This document shows positions 1-12,860 of a stretch of 64,000 bases of DNA, in pieces. Position 1 is the first letter of the stretch. Every line of letters starts with the position of its first letter. This DNA comes from Spongilla lacustris (lineage: Eukaryota > Porifera > Demospongiae > Spongillida > Spongillidae). The DNA is taken from positions 1,835,179 through 1,899,178 of the forward strand of contig OX442436.1 in NCBI GenBank assembly GCA_949361645.1, given 5' to 3'. A program made the position numbers and the translations under genes. Below the pieces are notes generated by a model. The model did no database searches. It was not told where the DNA came from and saw only the letters and a program-made list of their open reading frames with translations.

Positions 1-3000
1 GCCATCGACCGTGTCATTCACTGTGTTGTACAGTCCGTACAGCTTCTGGAGCAAGATTAACTCCTTCCGCACCTCATTCAGCTGCAGATACTCAGAGGTT
101 GGAAGGCCAAACAGGTGCTCCCCTCCTGTGTACGTCTCGTGCTTCCTCCACAGCTCATCAAACTGGGCCTGGAAGGTGGACAACCTCTCGCTGGCCTCCC
201 TCGGGTGCAGTCCTGATACCATGGGTCCAGACTGTGCATGTTGGAGCAAGGGAGGGAAGGGGTGGGGCAGGGGAGGGGCAGAGGGGGGCAGGGAGGGGCA
301 GAGGGGGGGCAGGGAGGGGCAGAGGGGGGGCAGGGAGGGGCAGAGGTGGGAAGGGTGGGAGGGGGTGGGGTAGGGGAGGGGAAGGGTGTGGCATGGGAGG
401 AACAAGGGCGGGGCAGGTAGGGGAAGGGTGGGGCATGGGAGGGACAAGGGCGGGGCAGGTAGGGGAAGGGTGGGGCATGGGAGGGACAAGGGCGGGGCAG
501 GTAGGGGAAGGGTGGGGCATGGGAGGGACAAGGGCGGGGCAGGTAGGGGAAGGGTGGGGCATGGGAGGGACAAGGGCGGGCAGGGGAGGGGAAGGGGTGG
601 GGCATGGGCATGGAGTGTCAGGCAGGGAAGGGAGGTAAGGTGTGGCAGGGATGGGGCAAGAAGGGAAAGAGGGGGAGTAACGAGGGGGTGGTAAAACGAA
701 TGGGTGGCAACAGGGTAGGAGGTATGGGAAGAAAGGGCAACGGTGGAATAAGAAATCCATCCCCTTAATACACAAACCTGAGAGTACTTTCCAAGGAATG
801 ACTCCAGGTCGACGTTGAAAGTTTTTACAGCACTAGTCAAGTTGGACCTGAACTCTGGCTGCACTTTAATGAGATCAGTTTGGACAACACTCTGTTGGGA
901 TTAATTATTTGCATCTCAATAATTTATTTATTGTTATTACGACTAGAAACATACGGCTAGTGCCTGCAGGTTCTTGAATATGTAGCGCAGAGAGTCAACC
1001 TTCTCCACCTCTTCTCGGTGCACTGATATTCCCCGACGTTGAAGGAACAGATAGCACTCCTCAATCGGTCCCAGTTCCATGTCAATCTCGACCGTGGCCC
1101 CCCTAATCTCATGCAGTGTGGTCATCATGCTTCGGACATCCTCAAGGTCCTGCACCATGTGCCGGCCGAGACAGAGGGGTTAAAGAGGTAGTGATGCAAT
1201 GGAAGTTAAAGTAGTTAATAGACCTTTCCAGCCAGAACAACAACAAAAAAGCAACACACATACACATGTACGTGCATTGAAGTGCGCGGCTGCAATAAAA
1301 ATCCATGCCTTATAACTGCACATTTTGTACAGAACTTTAAAATGCCTTGTTTTATTTTATGTCAAGGTGGGAGACTTACCCATTTGATAATAATATAAAC
1401 TAATTCAAAATTTAATTTCATGCATGATTTGTTATCATGTGCACACAATACAATGGCTCCCACCTTGACTGGCCTGGAGAGCCTCTTGTTGTAGTCCCCC
1501 ACAAACTTCAGTATCCTCTCCATGTCTGCCCTGTAGCGAGCATTGAGGCTGCGTCCGTACGCAACCTTCCACGCCTTGGCTTCCACCGCCAGCGCCAGCT
1601 TCAGAGGCTCTTTTGGGAAGAAACAGGCATGGGGAAGAGAGAGCAGGCGGGGCTAAGGAGGCATATACATGTAGATGTGTGCTAGGGGGATAGACCTAAC
1701 CCATATCAAGAAGAATTGCAGTCTACATGTATGCTTGGGGGGTAGGTCTAACCCATATCAAGAAAATTTATATTCTATTTTCTATTTGCAGGTTTCTAGG
1801 GATAATAGCTGACCTTGTTATTATTTGTACTGTGTGATTATTACTCAATGCTGAACAGCTATATCTATAATCTCATGTCAGTTAAGCCACTTACACTTTA
1901 AATTATACTCGCGTCCGCCTCTATTTTATTCTATCACATAGAATAAAGCTACAAATTTTACTAGTTATATATCCCCGTAATCGCACTGCCTTAGTTCCGC
2001 TACAGCTTCCGCTCTTAACATTTGTGCTTGGGATTCTATCTGTAGTGTGATGCTGTATACAATAGCTGTGCCTGGATGTCTCAAAGAAACGTGGTTTTCA
2101 GGATATTTGAAGTTAAAGTTTTTATTCTATTTTTAATTCTATTTGCGAGTTTCTAGGGATATCAAGAAGGATTGCAGCCTACGTCTAACATGTATGCTGG
2201 GGGATAGGCCTAACCCATATCAAGAAGGATTGCAGCCTACATCTAACATCTATGCTGGGGGATAGGCCTAACCCATATCAAGAAGGGTTGCAGCCTACAT
2301 CTAACGTCTATGCTGGGGGATAGGCCTAACCCATATCAAGAAGGATTGCAGCGTTCAAGTGCTTGGTAGAGGGCAGGTCTTTTATCTCCATCTCCAGCCT
2401 CTCGTAACGGTCCACCTGCGCCTCATACTCAGAAGGATGTGGATTGGAAGCCTGGAATTCCCCAATGGTTTTTTCACAATCCTTGACGTACAAGTGCTCG
2501 TATTGTTGATAAGATGACAGAACCTCGATGATAGGATAAACAAACGGAGGAGGGGGGAGGGGGAGAGGGGAGGGGGGGATCGACATGTAGCTCTTTTAAA
2601 TTGCCACTCACACACCGATGCAACTGCTTACTTTGGTCAACTCTTGTCTGCATGACAAGATGGCAGAGGAGAGAGTGCTGCCCATCTTAAGGACTTCTTT
2701 GCTCTCTCTAATTACCCGGTAGTAGTTTGTGGTGGTCACACTGGCCCCGTGGTTACCAAGGGATGAGTGCGCTGGCAACCAAATGTAGACATATAAGCAC
2801 ATCATACGGAATGTGCCTCTGGTTTTAGCATTATTAACATTAATTAACATTTATTATTAGCGATATGATTAATAATTCCATTACAAGTACACATACGCAT
2901 TTATTAACATTCTATTTCCCTCGCCTGCTCCCAAGCAAGTGTGTGCTGGTGTTGGCTTACAGGCACTTTTTGACGATCTCTGCCTTGATGGTGGCTGAGT

Positions 3001-6000
3001 GGCTACCTCAATAGGTGTCGCCCATGCTTGCACCTGATCCCCAATGTCGCAAACACACTGCACTGCCTGGTTGATAGCATTCTGAAGCTCTTCCAAGCTT
3101 GGCTGGATCACCTGCAGGACACCATGAGTGATGGTGTGAAAGAGTACAGGGGGAGTGTGGAGGAAGTCAGAGGGGGAAGAGGAGGAGAGAGAGGAGAGAG
3201 TGAGAAGTGAGTGACAGAAGGTGTTGAATGAGGGAACGAGACAGGTATGGAGAAGGAGAGAATTAGCGGGAGAGGTGCAGAAAAGGTAATAACAAGGGAG
3301 ACAAAGCAAACAAGTGTGGAGGGGTGTGAAAAAGGAGGCTGCATGTACGTACGACGTTTGGTAGTGACAGGTGTACTTCAGTAACAAAACATGGGCTTGG
3401 TTTGGCATCGTCAGCCATGGCCTTTGAAAAGCCACTAAAGGGTCACCACCAGGGTCTGTTAACAGTGAGAAGTGGTCCACACAGGGCAAGCTTACGTCCC
3501 AGTGATCCTGCGCCTAAGGGCATCCAGGCTGCCTTTGACTGCAGTGAGCAAGGCATCCATGTTGAGATGGTGGAAGTGGTGGTAGAGCTCCATCCATTCA
3601 TTCATGAACTGTTCAACTTCCTCTACACAAAGGACAAAGTAGCATTAAAACACATGTACATGTAGCTTTGATGCACATGTATAAGTAACACTGCACTCTT
3701 ACTCTTGCTAAAAACATGTCTATTGTGATGAAAAACAGACCAACCATCTCCACAAGTATATCCCCTCTCCACCTTCACATGCCCCTGTTCCTCCTCCCCA
3801 CTGTAGCTGTCCCACCCCTTCCTCTCTCACCCCTCTTGTGCCTGCTTCCTTCCTCTCCTCTGACGTGGGGGAGGACAGCTGCTGTCCTCAGCAGCTGAAG
3901 GAGCTCCTTTGTGGCATCCTCTGCCTTCCTGCTGCACAGCTGCAATGTCTGTGTCTTCTCCTTGCAGCAAGTCTAACGTATGAAGCCATCAGCAGTCAGG
4001 TACAATACATGCACATCAGCAGTCAGGTACAATATATGCACACCAGCAGTCAAGTACAATACATGTACACCAGCAGTCAAGTACAATACATGTACACCAG
4101 CAGTCAAGTACAATGCATAACATGACCATCAGCAGCTAGGTCTTTGTATGACAGTACCTTGGTTTCCTGCAGGAATCTGGAGGTGGTCCACGCCTCCTTG
4201 GTCACCAGACTGAAGAGTGTAGTGGAACTAGCTCTTGTGAAGTTTTCAATGATACGACAATCATAAATGTCTTGTACCTATCAAGGGTGAAAAAGGAATG
4301 ACCAATATACTGACCTACACTAACCAATATACTGACATACACTAACCAATATACTAACCTACACTAACCAATATACTGACCTACACTGACCTTTATACTG
4401 ACATACACTAACCAATATACTGACCTATACTAACCAATATAATGACCTACACTAACCAATATACTGACCTACACTAACCAATATACTGACCTACACTGAC
4501 CAATATACTGACCTACACTAACCAATATACTGACTACATGAACCAATATACTGACCAGTACAGTGTCCAGTATACTAACCAGTACTGACCAGTATACTGA
4601 GATTACTGACTAGTCAATCACATGGTATGGTGTACAGTGTACCTGTTTAAGGAAGTATTTGAAGTCTTCAACAGCTTTGGAAATGTTATTCACAAATTGA
4701 TCCAAATTGAGGGAAGCCCAAGTGATGTGGTGTGCCCCTGGGCTTAGAGCACGGTCCACCTAGCAGGGAAAGCACCAGTGTACATGTAGGCAATGGTATA
4801 TGTAACCACCAATAACCGTTAATGACCGTAATTGCACACAATTGACACTGTTTCGTGGGGTGGAATATCTCCATGAGCACACTATAGAATGAGGGGTCAT
4901 GTGAGCAGACTATAGAATGAGGGGTCATGTGAGCAGACTATAGAATGAGGGGTCATGTGAGCACACTATAAAATGAGGGGTCATGTGAGCACACTATAGA
5001 ATGAGGGGTCATGTGAGCACACTATAGAATGAGGGGTCATGTGAGCACACCATAGAATGAGGGGTCATGTGAGCACAGTATAGAATGAGGGGTCATGTGA
5101 GCACACCATAGAATGAGGGGTCATGTGAGCACACGATAGAATGAGGGGTCATGTGAGCACACCATAGAATGAGGGGTCATGTGAGCAACATTGAATGAGG
5201 GGCAAAACTAAATTGTTTCAAGGAAGAAATGTGTAAGAGCTCTTAAGAAATTGTACAGACCTTCTTAATGTAAAAAGGTATTATTTTGCTGAAGATGGCA
5301 GGAGCACTGTGCTCAGTACAGGCAATGTCATCCAGTAGGAGCTGGAGCAGGTTACAAAGTATCAATATGCGGGTCTATGGCAGTAACGTACCTTCATCTT
5401 ATCATGTGTCTGCTTAACCTGGGCCATGGATAGTGTGTGGAAGGCATCGGGCACGTTCAGCTTCAGCCTCCTCATCCACTTGGCCTCCTCCAGTATCCCC
5501 ACCACAGCAGGGTCCAGGTTTACTTTCAACTGCCCATCCTCGTGCACCAACAGAGGGACCTGCAAGGAAGGAGAGTAGCTGCAGTGGCCATGCAAAGCAG
5601 AACATATGGTCATATGGCCAGGCAAAGCAGAACATATGGTCATATGGCCGTGCAAAGCAGAACATATGGTCATATGGCCGTGCAAAGCAGAACATACGGT
5701 CATATGGCCGTGCAAAGCAGAACATATGGTCATATGGCCGTGCAAAGCAGAACATATGGTCATATGGCCAGGCAAAGCAGAACATACGGTCATATGGCCG
5801 TGCAAAGCAGAACATATGGTCATATGGCCGTGCAAAGCAGTACATATGGTCATATGGCCAGGCAAAGCAGAACATATGGTCATATGGCCGTGCAAAGCAG
5901 AACATATGGTCATATGGCCGTGCAAAGCAGAACATATGGTCATATGGCCGTGCAAAGCAGAACATATGGTCATATGGCCGTGCAAAGCAGAACATATGGT

Positions 6001-9000
6001 CATATGGCCAGGCAAAGCAGAACATATGGTCATATGGCCGTGCAAAGCAGAACATATGGTCATATGGCCGTGCAAAGCAGAACATATGGTCATATGGCCA
6101 GGCAAAGCAGAACATATGGTCATATGGCCGTGCAAAGCAGAACATATGGTCATATGGCCGTGCAAAGCAGAACATATGGTCATATGGCCGTGCAAAGCAG
6201 TACATATGGTCATATGGCCAGGCAAAGCAGAACATATGGTCATATGGCCGTGCAAAGCAGAACATATGGTCATATGGCCGTGCAAAGCAGAACATATGGT
6301 CATATGGCCGTGCAAAGCAGAACATATGGTCATATGGCCGTGCAAAGCAGAACATATGGTCATATGGCCGTGCAAAGCAGAACATATGGTCATATGGCCA
6401 GGCAAAGCAGAACATACGGTCATGTACGTGGAAGCAATAGAATATCCCAGCCAGCATACCTCCAGGTTCTGTCGCCCTAGGTGCACCATCTTTACCCAAC
6501 TCTGGTAGTGCAGGATTTCGTACTCGGTCAACACCAGAGCTACCTTGTTGTACCTCCTCACGGCCAACCTTCCTTGCACCGTCTTGAGCAGCTTGGGACG
6601 CTGCTGGAGAGTGTGAATGGACCCCTCCAGGTGTGTGAGCAGCTGCCTTGCCCACACAATCTTCCCGCTCAAGTGGGGCATGTTGTTTGCAATGGGTGGG
6701 GACTGGTATTGTTCACGGTAGAGCTGTTGTATCTTGTCCAATTCGGTGAGGAACATGTTCAGAGCGACAGAGTACTTGGCTGTGATGGCGTCTTGCAAGC
6801 ATGGCAGTTTAAGACGCTCAAATCTGATGTCAATTAAAAAATTCAACGAGTTTGGATAAATTGGAAACTAACCTTTCTAACAGGTGCAGAAACTGGGCCA
6901 ATGACTCCACTTGTACGAAGTTGCTTCCCATGAATGTGCACAGCTGTTCCTCCAGTTCACTCATCTGCCTGCAAAACTCCGCAAAGTCAATGCTGAACTC
7001 CATCTTCCGGTGGTCAAGTGGATTGTAAGGTTTTTTCCGCAATGCCAAAAATATGTGTCCAAACTTGTTGGCCAGCATGTCGATGCCTTCAATGTGTGAG
7101 TCCTTGAGAACAGACATCTGCTGTGTGATGTTGACCAACTCTTTGATTTCATCCAATCGACGGCAAAAGGATGCAAACTTTCCAAAGACATACAGTTCGG
7201 ATATTTCAAACGCTTTCCTTTCTGCTGAAACTTTCTGCTTAGACTGATGGAAGCACTCCTGGTAGACTGCATAGAGTCTGTGACATGCTTCTAGCCTCTG
7301 CAGGAGCTGCTCTGGGGGTATGTCCCACACCCTCTTCTGACCCACCTCTGTGATGTACTGCTTGCAGGAGAACACAATCTGATTGGTGATCTGGGTGTGG
7401 GTGCAGCAGTGGCATTCATGGGACACAATATTTTAAACAAAGCATACAGTATAAATTTCTCAAAAATACATTGGATGAAGAAATCCAGTGACTTAAAAAA
7501 AAGGAAGGGGGTGGGTGGAGGGGGGTGGGGTGGGGTGGGGTGGGGGGACATTGTAGTATCCCACTAGGTCTAACAACTGACAAATCAAAGTGTGGTAGAC
7601 CTTAAATAAGCCACAAACTTGTCTGCTATCTCATTGTGCAAGCTCCAATTGCATGTTCCATTTGTCAACCAGTTCCTACATGTACTGTGACAAGCCCCGC
7701 AAGTGGAGACATTGTGACATGCAACATGTTGGGCTTTTCCCATGCATGTAATAATTGTTCATCATCCTTGTGTGTATCCCCAATCTACGTTTTTGAAGAG
7801 GTTATTTTTTCTTCCTTTAACTGCATTGTCATAACCACTGAGGGCAAGCAACCCATTAAAAATAATGATGTATACATGTAGAAATTAACCCCATATACCA
7901 GTATGCACGTACCTTAACAAATAATGATGTCATTCTTTCCGATGAGTGATAGTAGCGTGACACGGCATGGATCATGTGAATGGCATTCATGACGCTCGGC
8001 AGGCACTCGATGATGGCGGAAGGATCGTTGCTGTACAGCGGCTTGCAGAGTTCCTCCAGCGTGTACAGGTACTTGACATTGTCCCTGGCCTCATTGGAGG
8101 CGTCCGTTATGCAGCTGTCGAGATCGCGCCATACCTGGGAGTGTGGTATTGTGGGGAATGACGCAAAAAGATAAGTACCATCCATCAAACACTTGTATAT
8201 GCCAAATTTTATTACTCCTGTGTTGAAAAATTCGATAAAAGTGTAGAGCATAACTAAAGGAGGGTTTTTTTTCTTTATCCAGAGTTCCCTTATTGAACAC
8301 TTTGGGATACCAAAAATCTCCCAAAACAGCAGGAACTCTAACCCCAGGGACAAAATGCTTATGTTTGACTTTCAGCCAAGAGCAATAAAATTTGAAGCAC
8401 AATTCAGACCCACAAGTAACTAACTCAACTGGGCTGTTGAGGGTTTTAAGACACAGTATACTAGTGGACACATAGCACTACTACACAATGCCACATTTCC
8501 AACTAGGCTTGGTGGCTCTTCAATAAAGGACACAAGAGAGTGCTACCAATTTAGTATGCTCGGCTAATATTCCTAATGAGACCTACCAGCTACCTTGATG
8601 GTCTTTGCTCTTCAACATCACACAATATAAATTAGTACACAATACGCCATGTGGCACAGGTATTATACGTAGTGATGATTACAGCACTATGCCTAAATAA
8701 GTGCATGAATGCTGCCTAGGCTGGTTGGTATGGTGATGTAGACAAAATTTCTATTTATTAACCTTAGCGGCCGTGAGAGGAATGAGAAAGGGAAGGGAGG
8801 AGGGTGCACAAAGTATAATATTCAGTGCACTTTCACCCCTCACACAGAAATGTTCTCCAAAATTCAAATATCTGCTCACTGATTCTCAGACCTACCTTTA
8901 TTAACTTCGACTTGGCAGCCACAAGCGTCGTGATAACTCCGCGACACGGATGAGACTTGATTTGATCTACCAGGCACGAAAATTTCGCAGTTCGCTGTCT

Positions 9001-10120
9001 CCAGTATTCGAGTTCTACTAGGGGCCCGGTGTCGTCCGCTTCTCGCCGCATCTGGTTGCCCTCGGCCAAGACGCGCTCGATTTGTTGACACCATCCCGTG
9101 ACCAACGTCTCCAACAGAGATACTGTCTCTGCCGACCTAGCATTCGCAATGCAGCCCTCCGCGGTCTTCAGGTTATCCAAGCTTACGGTCGTATCGTGCC
9201 CAAGGTTGACCGCTTCGGTAATGCTTTGCTTGGCGCCTTTTTTAAAAATAAAAAAAAGGCGCAGAATATTTATTCACACGTGATAATTACCCCGCGCCCG
9301 GGGAATTATAAAGAATTTTTACGCACTTCTAAGGAACTGAACGTAAGAGCTGAGGGATGCCATGAACGTTTCCACTTCAGCCGTTTGGACATTCCCCCAC
9401 TTCTGCCCCTCCGATAAGGCGGGTATCATCACAGTACAGAGATACTCTTCAATGGGCTGGAGGATGGTCCGCCCGCCCGCGGCATTAAGCATCCCGCTGT
9501 GCACTTCCTACTCACGCGCACAAAAAATGCGCGCAGGGGCTAAATTTGCACCCGCTAAAGCGTGCAAACAAACCTCGGCGACGTTTGATGCCGTTATTTG
9601 CTTGGCGTTGTTGGGTCTTACAAAGAAGACGCACACTCCAGTCAGCGCCTCGCCCGCCCCGTCGGTCGCAATCAAGCGTTTTGTGTTGGACTTGGATCCC
9701 GGCTCCGCTATTTTTAGTAAAGAGCATCTTATATGCATGCATATACATATATATGTGTGTGTGTGTACTTATGCGGCCTTACAGGCAGCATTGGTCTCTT
9801 CCTCTTGATAAAAGAACAGTATGGCTTTTCTACCATTGATTTCAAAAAACGAGTCGAAAAGATCCATCTATAAAGAAAGTTTGTGTTGACCTCATTAGAT
9901 AAATTTGCAATGATTAGTATATTACCTGATTGCCCTCCAGTGCATATTCTTCCACTGCTAGCGGATCGAGGTCCAATGTTTCTGACAAGATGGAGAAAAC
10001 GTGCTTGTGTCTGGCATCAATACGGGTTCTCTGTTGTTCTTTAAACGCTTTGGCCCGCGCCTGCTGCGCAACCGTTCCGTTTCGTGATACTTTCGCTTCA
10101 GAAAGCATTTCTATATTCAC
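1..10120 (-). CDS. DNAH5: Axonemal dynein heavy chain, DNAH5/DNAH8 type, N-terminal part (22 exons, 3' end outside window)
   Basis: Motor subunit of the ciliary outer dynein arm; this part is the tail (DHC_N1 region), which binds the other heavy chains and intermediate chains. Exons on the minus strand: 9926-10120, 9783-9867, 9574-9707, 9327-9507, 8896-9236, 7913-8134, 6873-7390, 6460-6823, 5392-5559, 5261-5341, 4643-4759, 4158-4277, 3831-3972, 3496-3622, 3353-3434, 2961-3111, 2632-2771, 2331-2523, 1464-1609, 955-1149, 778-891, 1-231. They sum to 4047 nt (1349 codons) with all phases matching. Similarity to vertebrate DNAH5/8, judged from memory, runs throughout: 'LTGVCVFFVRP' (exon 3), 'ITDASNEARDNVKYLYTLEE' (exon 6), 'SKQKV...YVFGKFASF' (exon 7), 'GPIEECYLFLQRRG' (exon 20), 'YTGGEHLFGLP' (exon 22). 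The linker and AAA motor lie beyond position 1. The start is the ATG at 10120. DNAH5 versus DNAH8 cannot be separated here; exon 13's 3' edge is the least certain. Confidence 0.93.
236..640. repeat. G-rich minisatellite in dynein intron 21
   Basis: Two tandem families sit side by side. At 260-345 there is a GGGAGGGGCAGAGG-type unit of about 23 bp. At 385-600 there is a 42-bp unit (GGGGCATGGGAGGGACAAGG core) in about 4.5 copies. The plus strand is nearly all G and A, so G-quadruplex formation is possible. It lies just upstream of the acceptor for the exon starting at 231; the open frames across it are a by-product of the 42-bp period. Confidence 0.85.
1685..2340. repeat. Tandem copies of the dynein exon 18 splice-donor segment
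   Basis: A unit of about 62 bp containing CCTAACCCATATCAAGAAGG followed by ATTGCAGC and a C/T-rich stretch recurs at about 2153-2340, with diverged copies near 1695-1770. The copy nearest the gene (2321-2352) is the real 3' end of exon 18 with its GT donor at 2330-2329. The array is therefore made of repeated exon-end plus 5' splice site sequence. Between the copies (1780-2150) there is plain AT-rich intron. Confidence 0.8.
3985..4130. repeat. Minisatellite, about 27-bp unit
   Basis: Five copies of a CAGCAGTCAAGTACAATACA-type unit lie in the dynein intron between the exons at 3831-3972 and 4158-4277. No coding role is seen. Confidence 0.8.
4285..4615. repeat. Minisatellite, 22-bp unit
   Basis: About 13 copies of an ACTAACCAATATACTGACCT-type 22-mer fill most of the dynein intron between the exons at 4158-4277 and 4643-4759. 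Confidence 0.85.
4860..5200. repeat. Minisatellite, 28-bp unit
   Basis: About 12 copies of a 28-mer with core GAATGAGGGGTCATGTGAGC lie in the dynein intron between the exons at 4643-4759 and 5261-5341. Copies differ at one or two positions only. Confidence 0.9.
5582..6424. repeat. 28-copy 30-bp minisatellite filling dynein intron 8
   Basis: About 28 head-to-tail copies of a 30-mer (core CATATGGCCGTGCAAAGCAG) differ by only one or two bases. Two main variants (GCCGTGC and GCCAGGC) alternate in runs, for example A-G-G-G-G-A, suggesting local homogenisation. Since 30 is a multiple of three, no stop arises in several frames on both strands. The host intron is 5560-6459, exactly 900 nt, and is open in the dynein reading frame (see findings). 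It is not a CRISPR: there are no unique spacers. Confidence 0.95.
8135..8895. other. Dynein intron 5, no feature seen
   Basis: This is the longest plain intron of the dynein gene. I see no exon-like pair of splice sites, no repeat and no RNA-like structure, only a short T run near 8268. Confidence 0.6.
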
Positions 10121-10423
10121 TCGAATTTAAAGAGTCTCTGTATTTCATAACTGCCTTATATCTATAGCGGTAAACATGTAATTAGCAACTTCCGTTGTCG
10201 ATTGCGTATATCCTGCGAAAAACAGTGCATGGTTAACAATTTGCTCCGATTCGTTAAGTTAATTGTTACATAGTGTTTTGATGTGCAAAGAATGAGTATG
10301 CATCACTGTATAAACCGACATTACCAGACTGGAGTAACGATTCCGGCGGCCGGATGGTACTGAAAGGCAACGTACCATTATCACGCGTGACACTTGAGCA
10401 TTCCATCCCTCCAAAACCTTGAA

Positions 10424-10459
<36 letters not shown>

Positions 10460-11007
10460 CGTTCGATGCTTGCAGATTAAAGTACCAAATTTAGTACAGT
10501 AGTACGATGCATAAATTGCTCGATTCCATAGGAAGCAAGTTGAATACGACACTTGACTGGAGCAGCGAGCCTGGCCCTGAACAAACAACGACCTAGCTTA
10601 TTATCTGTGGAAGTTTGGTTTTAATTTCGATTAATCCTCATCCAGATTTCATCCAAGGGGATTCTATTGTACAATGAGTTTAGTAAATAAACGGCTCACT
10701 ACACAGCGAGCGATATAGTGGAACATTTTAAAAATATATTATCTCTGATTTTAGGCGCCTATTCGGTGATTATTAGTTTCTCATCGCCCGCATACTAGTT
10801 GACAAAATCGCAAATACACGCGTCCGTAAATAGTTGATCTAAACTGAAGTACGTCAAATATAGGACTGGAGTACGTGACTATAGATGGGACAAAGAAGTT
10901 GCTCCGTTACTTGAGTGGTTTACACGACTTCATCTTCATCGCTCGATCGTGGAAGGCAATTGGTTGTATAATGCAGTGCAACAAGGGCCAGGTCAACCCC
11001 CCCCCCC
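10121..11007. other. Intergenic 5' flank of the dynein gene with a long poly-G run
   Basis: No gene is supported. The stretch holds the presumed dynein promoter (no clear TATA box at the expected distance) and a run of about 33 G at 10424-10458. A short C run at 10998-11006 abuts the foldback element. Confidence 0.6.
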
Positions 11008-11428
11008 TACGGTGGCCCGGTAGGTCGCGCGTACGAGCAACGGTTGGAGAGCGAAAATGGGTACGAGCGGTGGTTGCCGAGCAAAAATGAGCACGAGCCG
11101 AGAACAAAAATGAGCACGAGCCGAGAACAAAAATGAGCACGTGCCGAGAGCAAAATTGAGCACGAGCCGAGAACAAAAATGAGCACGAGCCGAGAGCAAA
11201 AATGAGCACGAGCCGAGAGCAAAAATGAGCTAGTGCGGAGTGCAAAAGTGAGCTAGAGCAGTTGTTTACATCTATTTTACAATACGTCATTTGTCACTGG
11301 AGTTAAAAATAGCCTCGCGATGGAATGCAGCTACGTATTATGAGGCAGCACAAGGCTATTCAAGTTGTCTTCCGTATTTACGCGTACGTGTACTTCACTT
11401 TCGGGACCGGGGTAACGATCATACACTG

Positions 11429-11487
<59 letters not shown>

Positions 11488-12330
11488 ATTCAGTTTAGCT
11501 TGCATCGTGGTATCTGTTAGCCCCCTATGTCATTTTTGTTGTGAGGGGCCGGGTGGGATGTATACATGCGTTGTCGAGTGTGTCGATTGTGTACTGTGTG
11601 TGTGTGCGTGCGTGTGTGTGCGTGCGCGTGTGTGTGTGTTTGTGTATTATATTGTGTTGTGTGGTGTGTGCATGCGTGTGTGTGTGTTTGTGTATTATAT
11701 TGTGTTGTGTGGTGTGTGCATGCGTGTGTGTGTGTGTGGCTTTGCTAAAGCCACAAGGTATGTCTCATAACTAAGCTGAAGAACCAGTACATGTAAGGTT
11801 TAATAATACTTATGTCATCACTTGTACTGATACATGGTTTCTTTTTGTTTTGCTCACACTCGGAATTTCAGTCGGCAGGTTGACGTACGACTAAGAAATC
11901 TGGTTAGTGTAGCTATGTATATTTCCTGTTACCAATGTTTGCTGCATCCATTAATTCATGTTTGTTGCTACAGTTGAGTGACGCAGCCACATCCTCTCAT
12001 TAGAGCTAAAGATCTGCTTACATCTACAGCTTTGGAGGCACCAGCCTTGCTTGAACCCACATTCATATGTGTTGTGCTGCCAGTGTTAAGTAACACAGTC
12101 TGCTAACATGTACATTTGGAAACATAAAGGATTGTCAATTGATGTTATTTATTGGCATGTATGTGTGTTGTGAGTGCGCACGCACACACACGCACGCACA
12201 CACACACAGTACACAATCGATACACTCGACAACGCATGTACCATATACATCCCATGCACCCGGCCCCTCACAACAAAAATGACATAGGGGGCTAACAGAT
12301 ACCACGATGCAAGCTAAACTGAATCACACA

Positions 12331-12369
<39 letters not shown>

Positions 12370-12378
12370 CACACACAC

Positions 12379-12464
<86 letters not shown>

Positions 12465-12860
12465 GTATGATCGTTACCCCGGTCCCGAAAGTGAAGTACA
12501 CGTACGCGTAAATACGGAAGACAACTTGAATAAATAATAGCCTTGTGCTGCCTCATAATACGTAGCTGCATTCCATCGCGAGCTCGAGGCTATTTTTAAC
12601 TCCAGTGACAAATGACGTATTGTAAACAACTGCTCTAGCTCACTTTTGCTCTCCGCACTAGCTCATTTTTGCTCTCGGCTCGTGCTCATTATTGCTCTCG
12701 GCTCGTGCTCATTTTTGTTCTCGGCTCGTGCTCAATTTTGCTCTCGGCACGTGCTCATTTTTGTTCTCGGCTCGTGCTCATTTTTGCTCGGCAACCACCG
12801 CTCGTACCCATTTTCGCTCTCCTACCGTTGCTCGTACGCGCGACCTACCGGGCCACCGTA
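11008..12860. mobile_element. Foldback DNA element with about 0.6-kb inverted arms
   Basis: The left arm (11008-11627) and right arm (12176-12860) are near-perfect reverse complements, both beginning TACGGTGGCCCGGTAGGTCG at their outer ends. Inside each arm, in order, are about seven copies of a 23-bp unit (core GAGCACGAGCCGAGAACAAA), a unique stretch of about 170 bp, a GT/CA microsatellite of very different length in the two arms, and a further unique stretch of about 100 bp. The spacer (11628-12175) has no ORF. Both outer ends abut a C run. No transposase is present, so it would depend on enzymes from elsewhere. Confidence 0.85.

Noticed and set aside
5582..6424. CRISPR-like array of 30-bp repeats
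   Set aside because: Repeats are contiguous with no unique spacers and lie in an animal intron; it is a minisatellite.
5414..6655. Long repetitive open frames on both strands over the 30-bp repeat
   Set aside because: A repeat period divisible by three keeps several frames open automatically. Only the frame continuous with dynein exons is worth testing.
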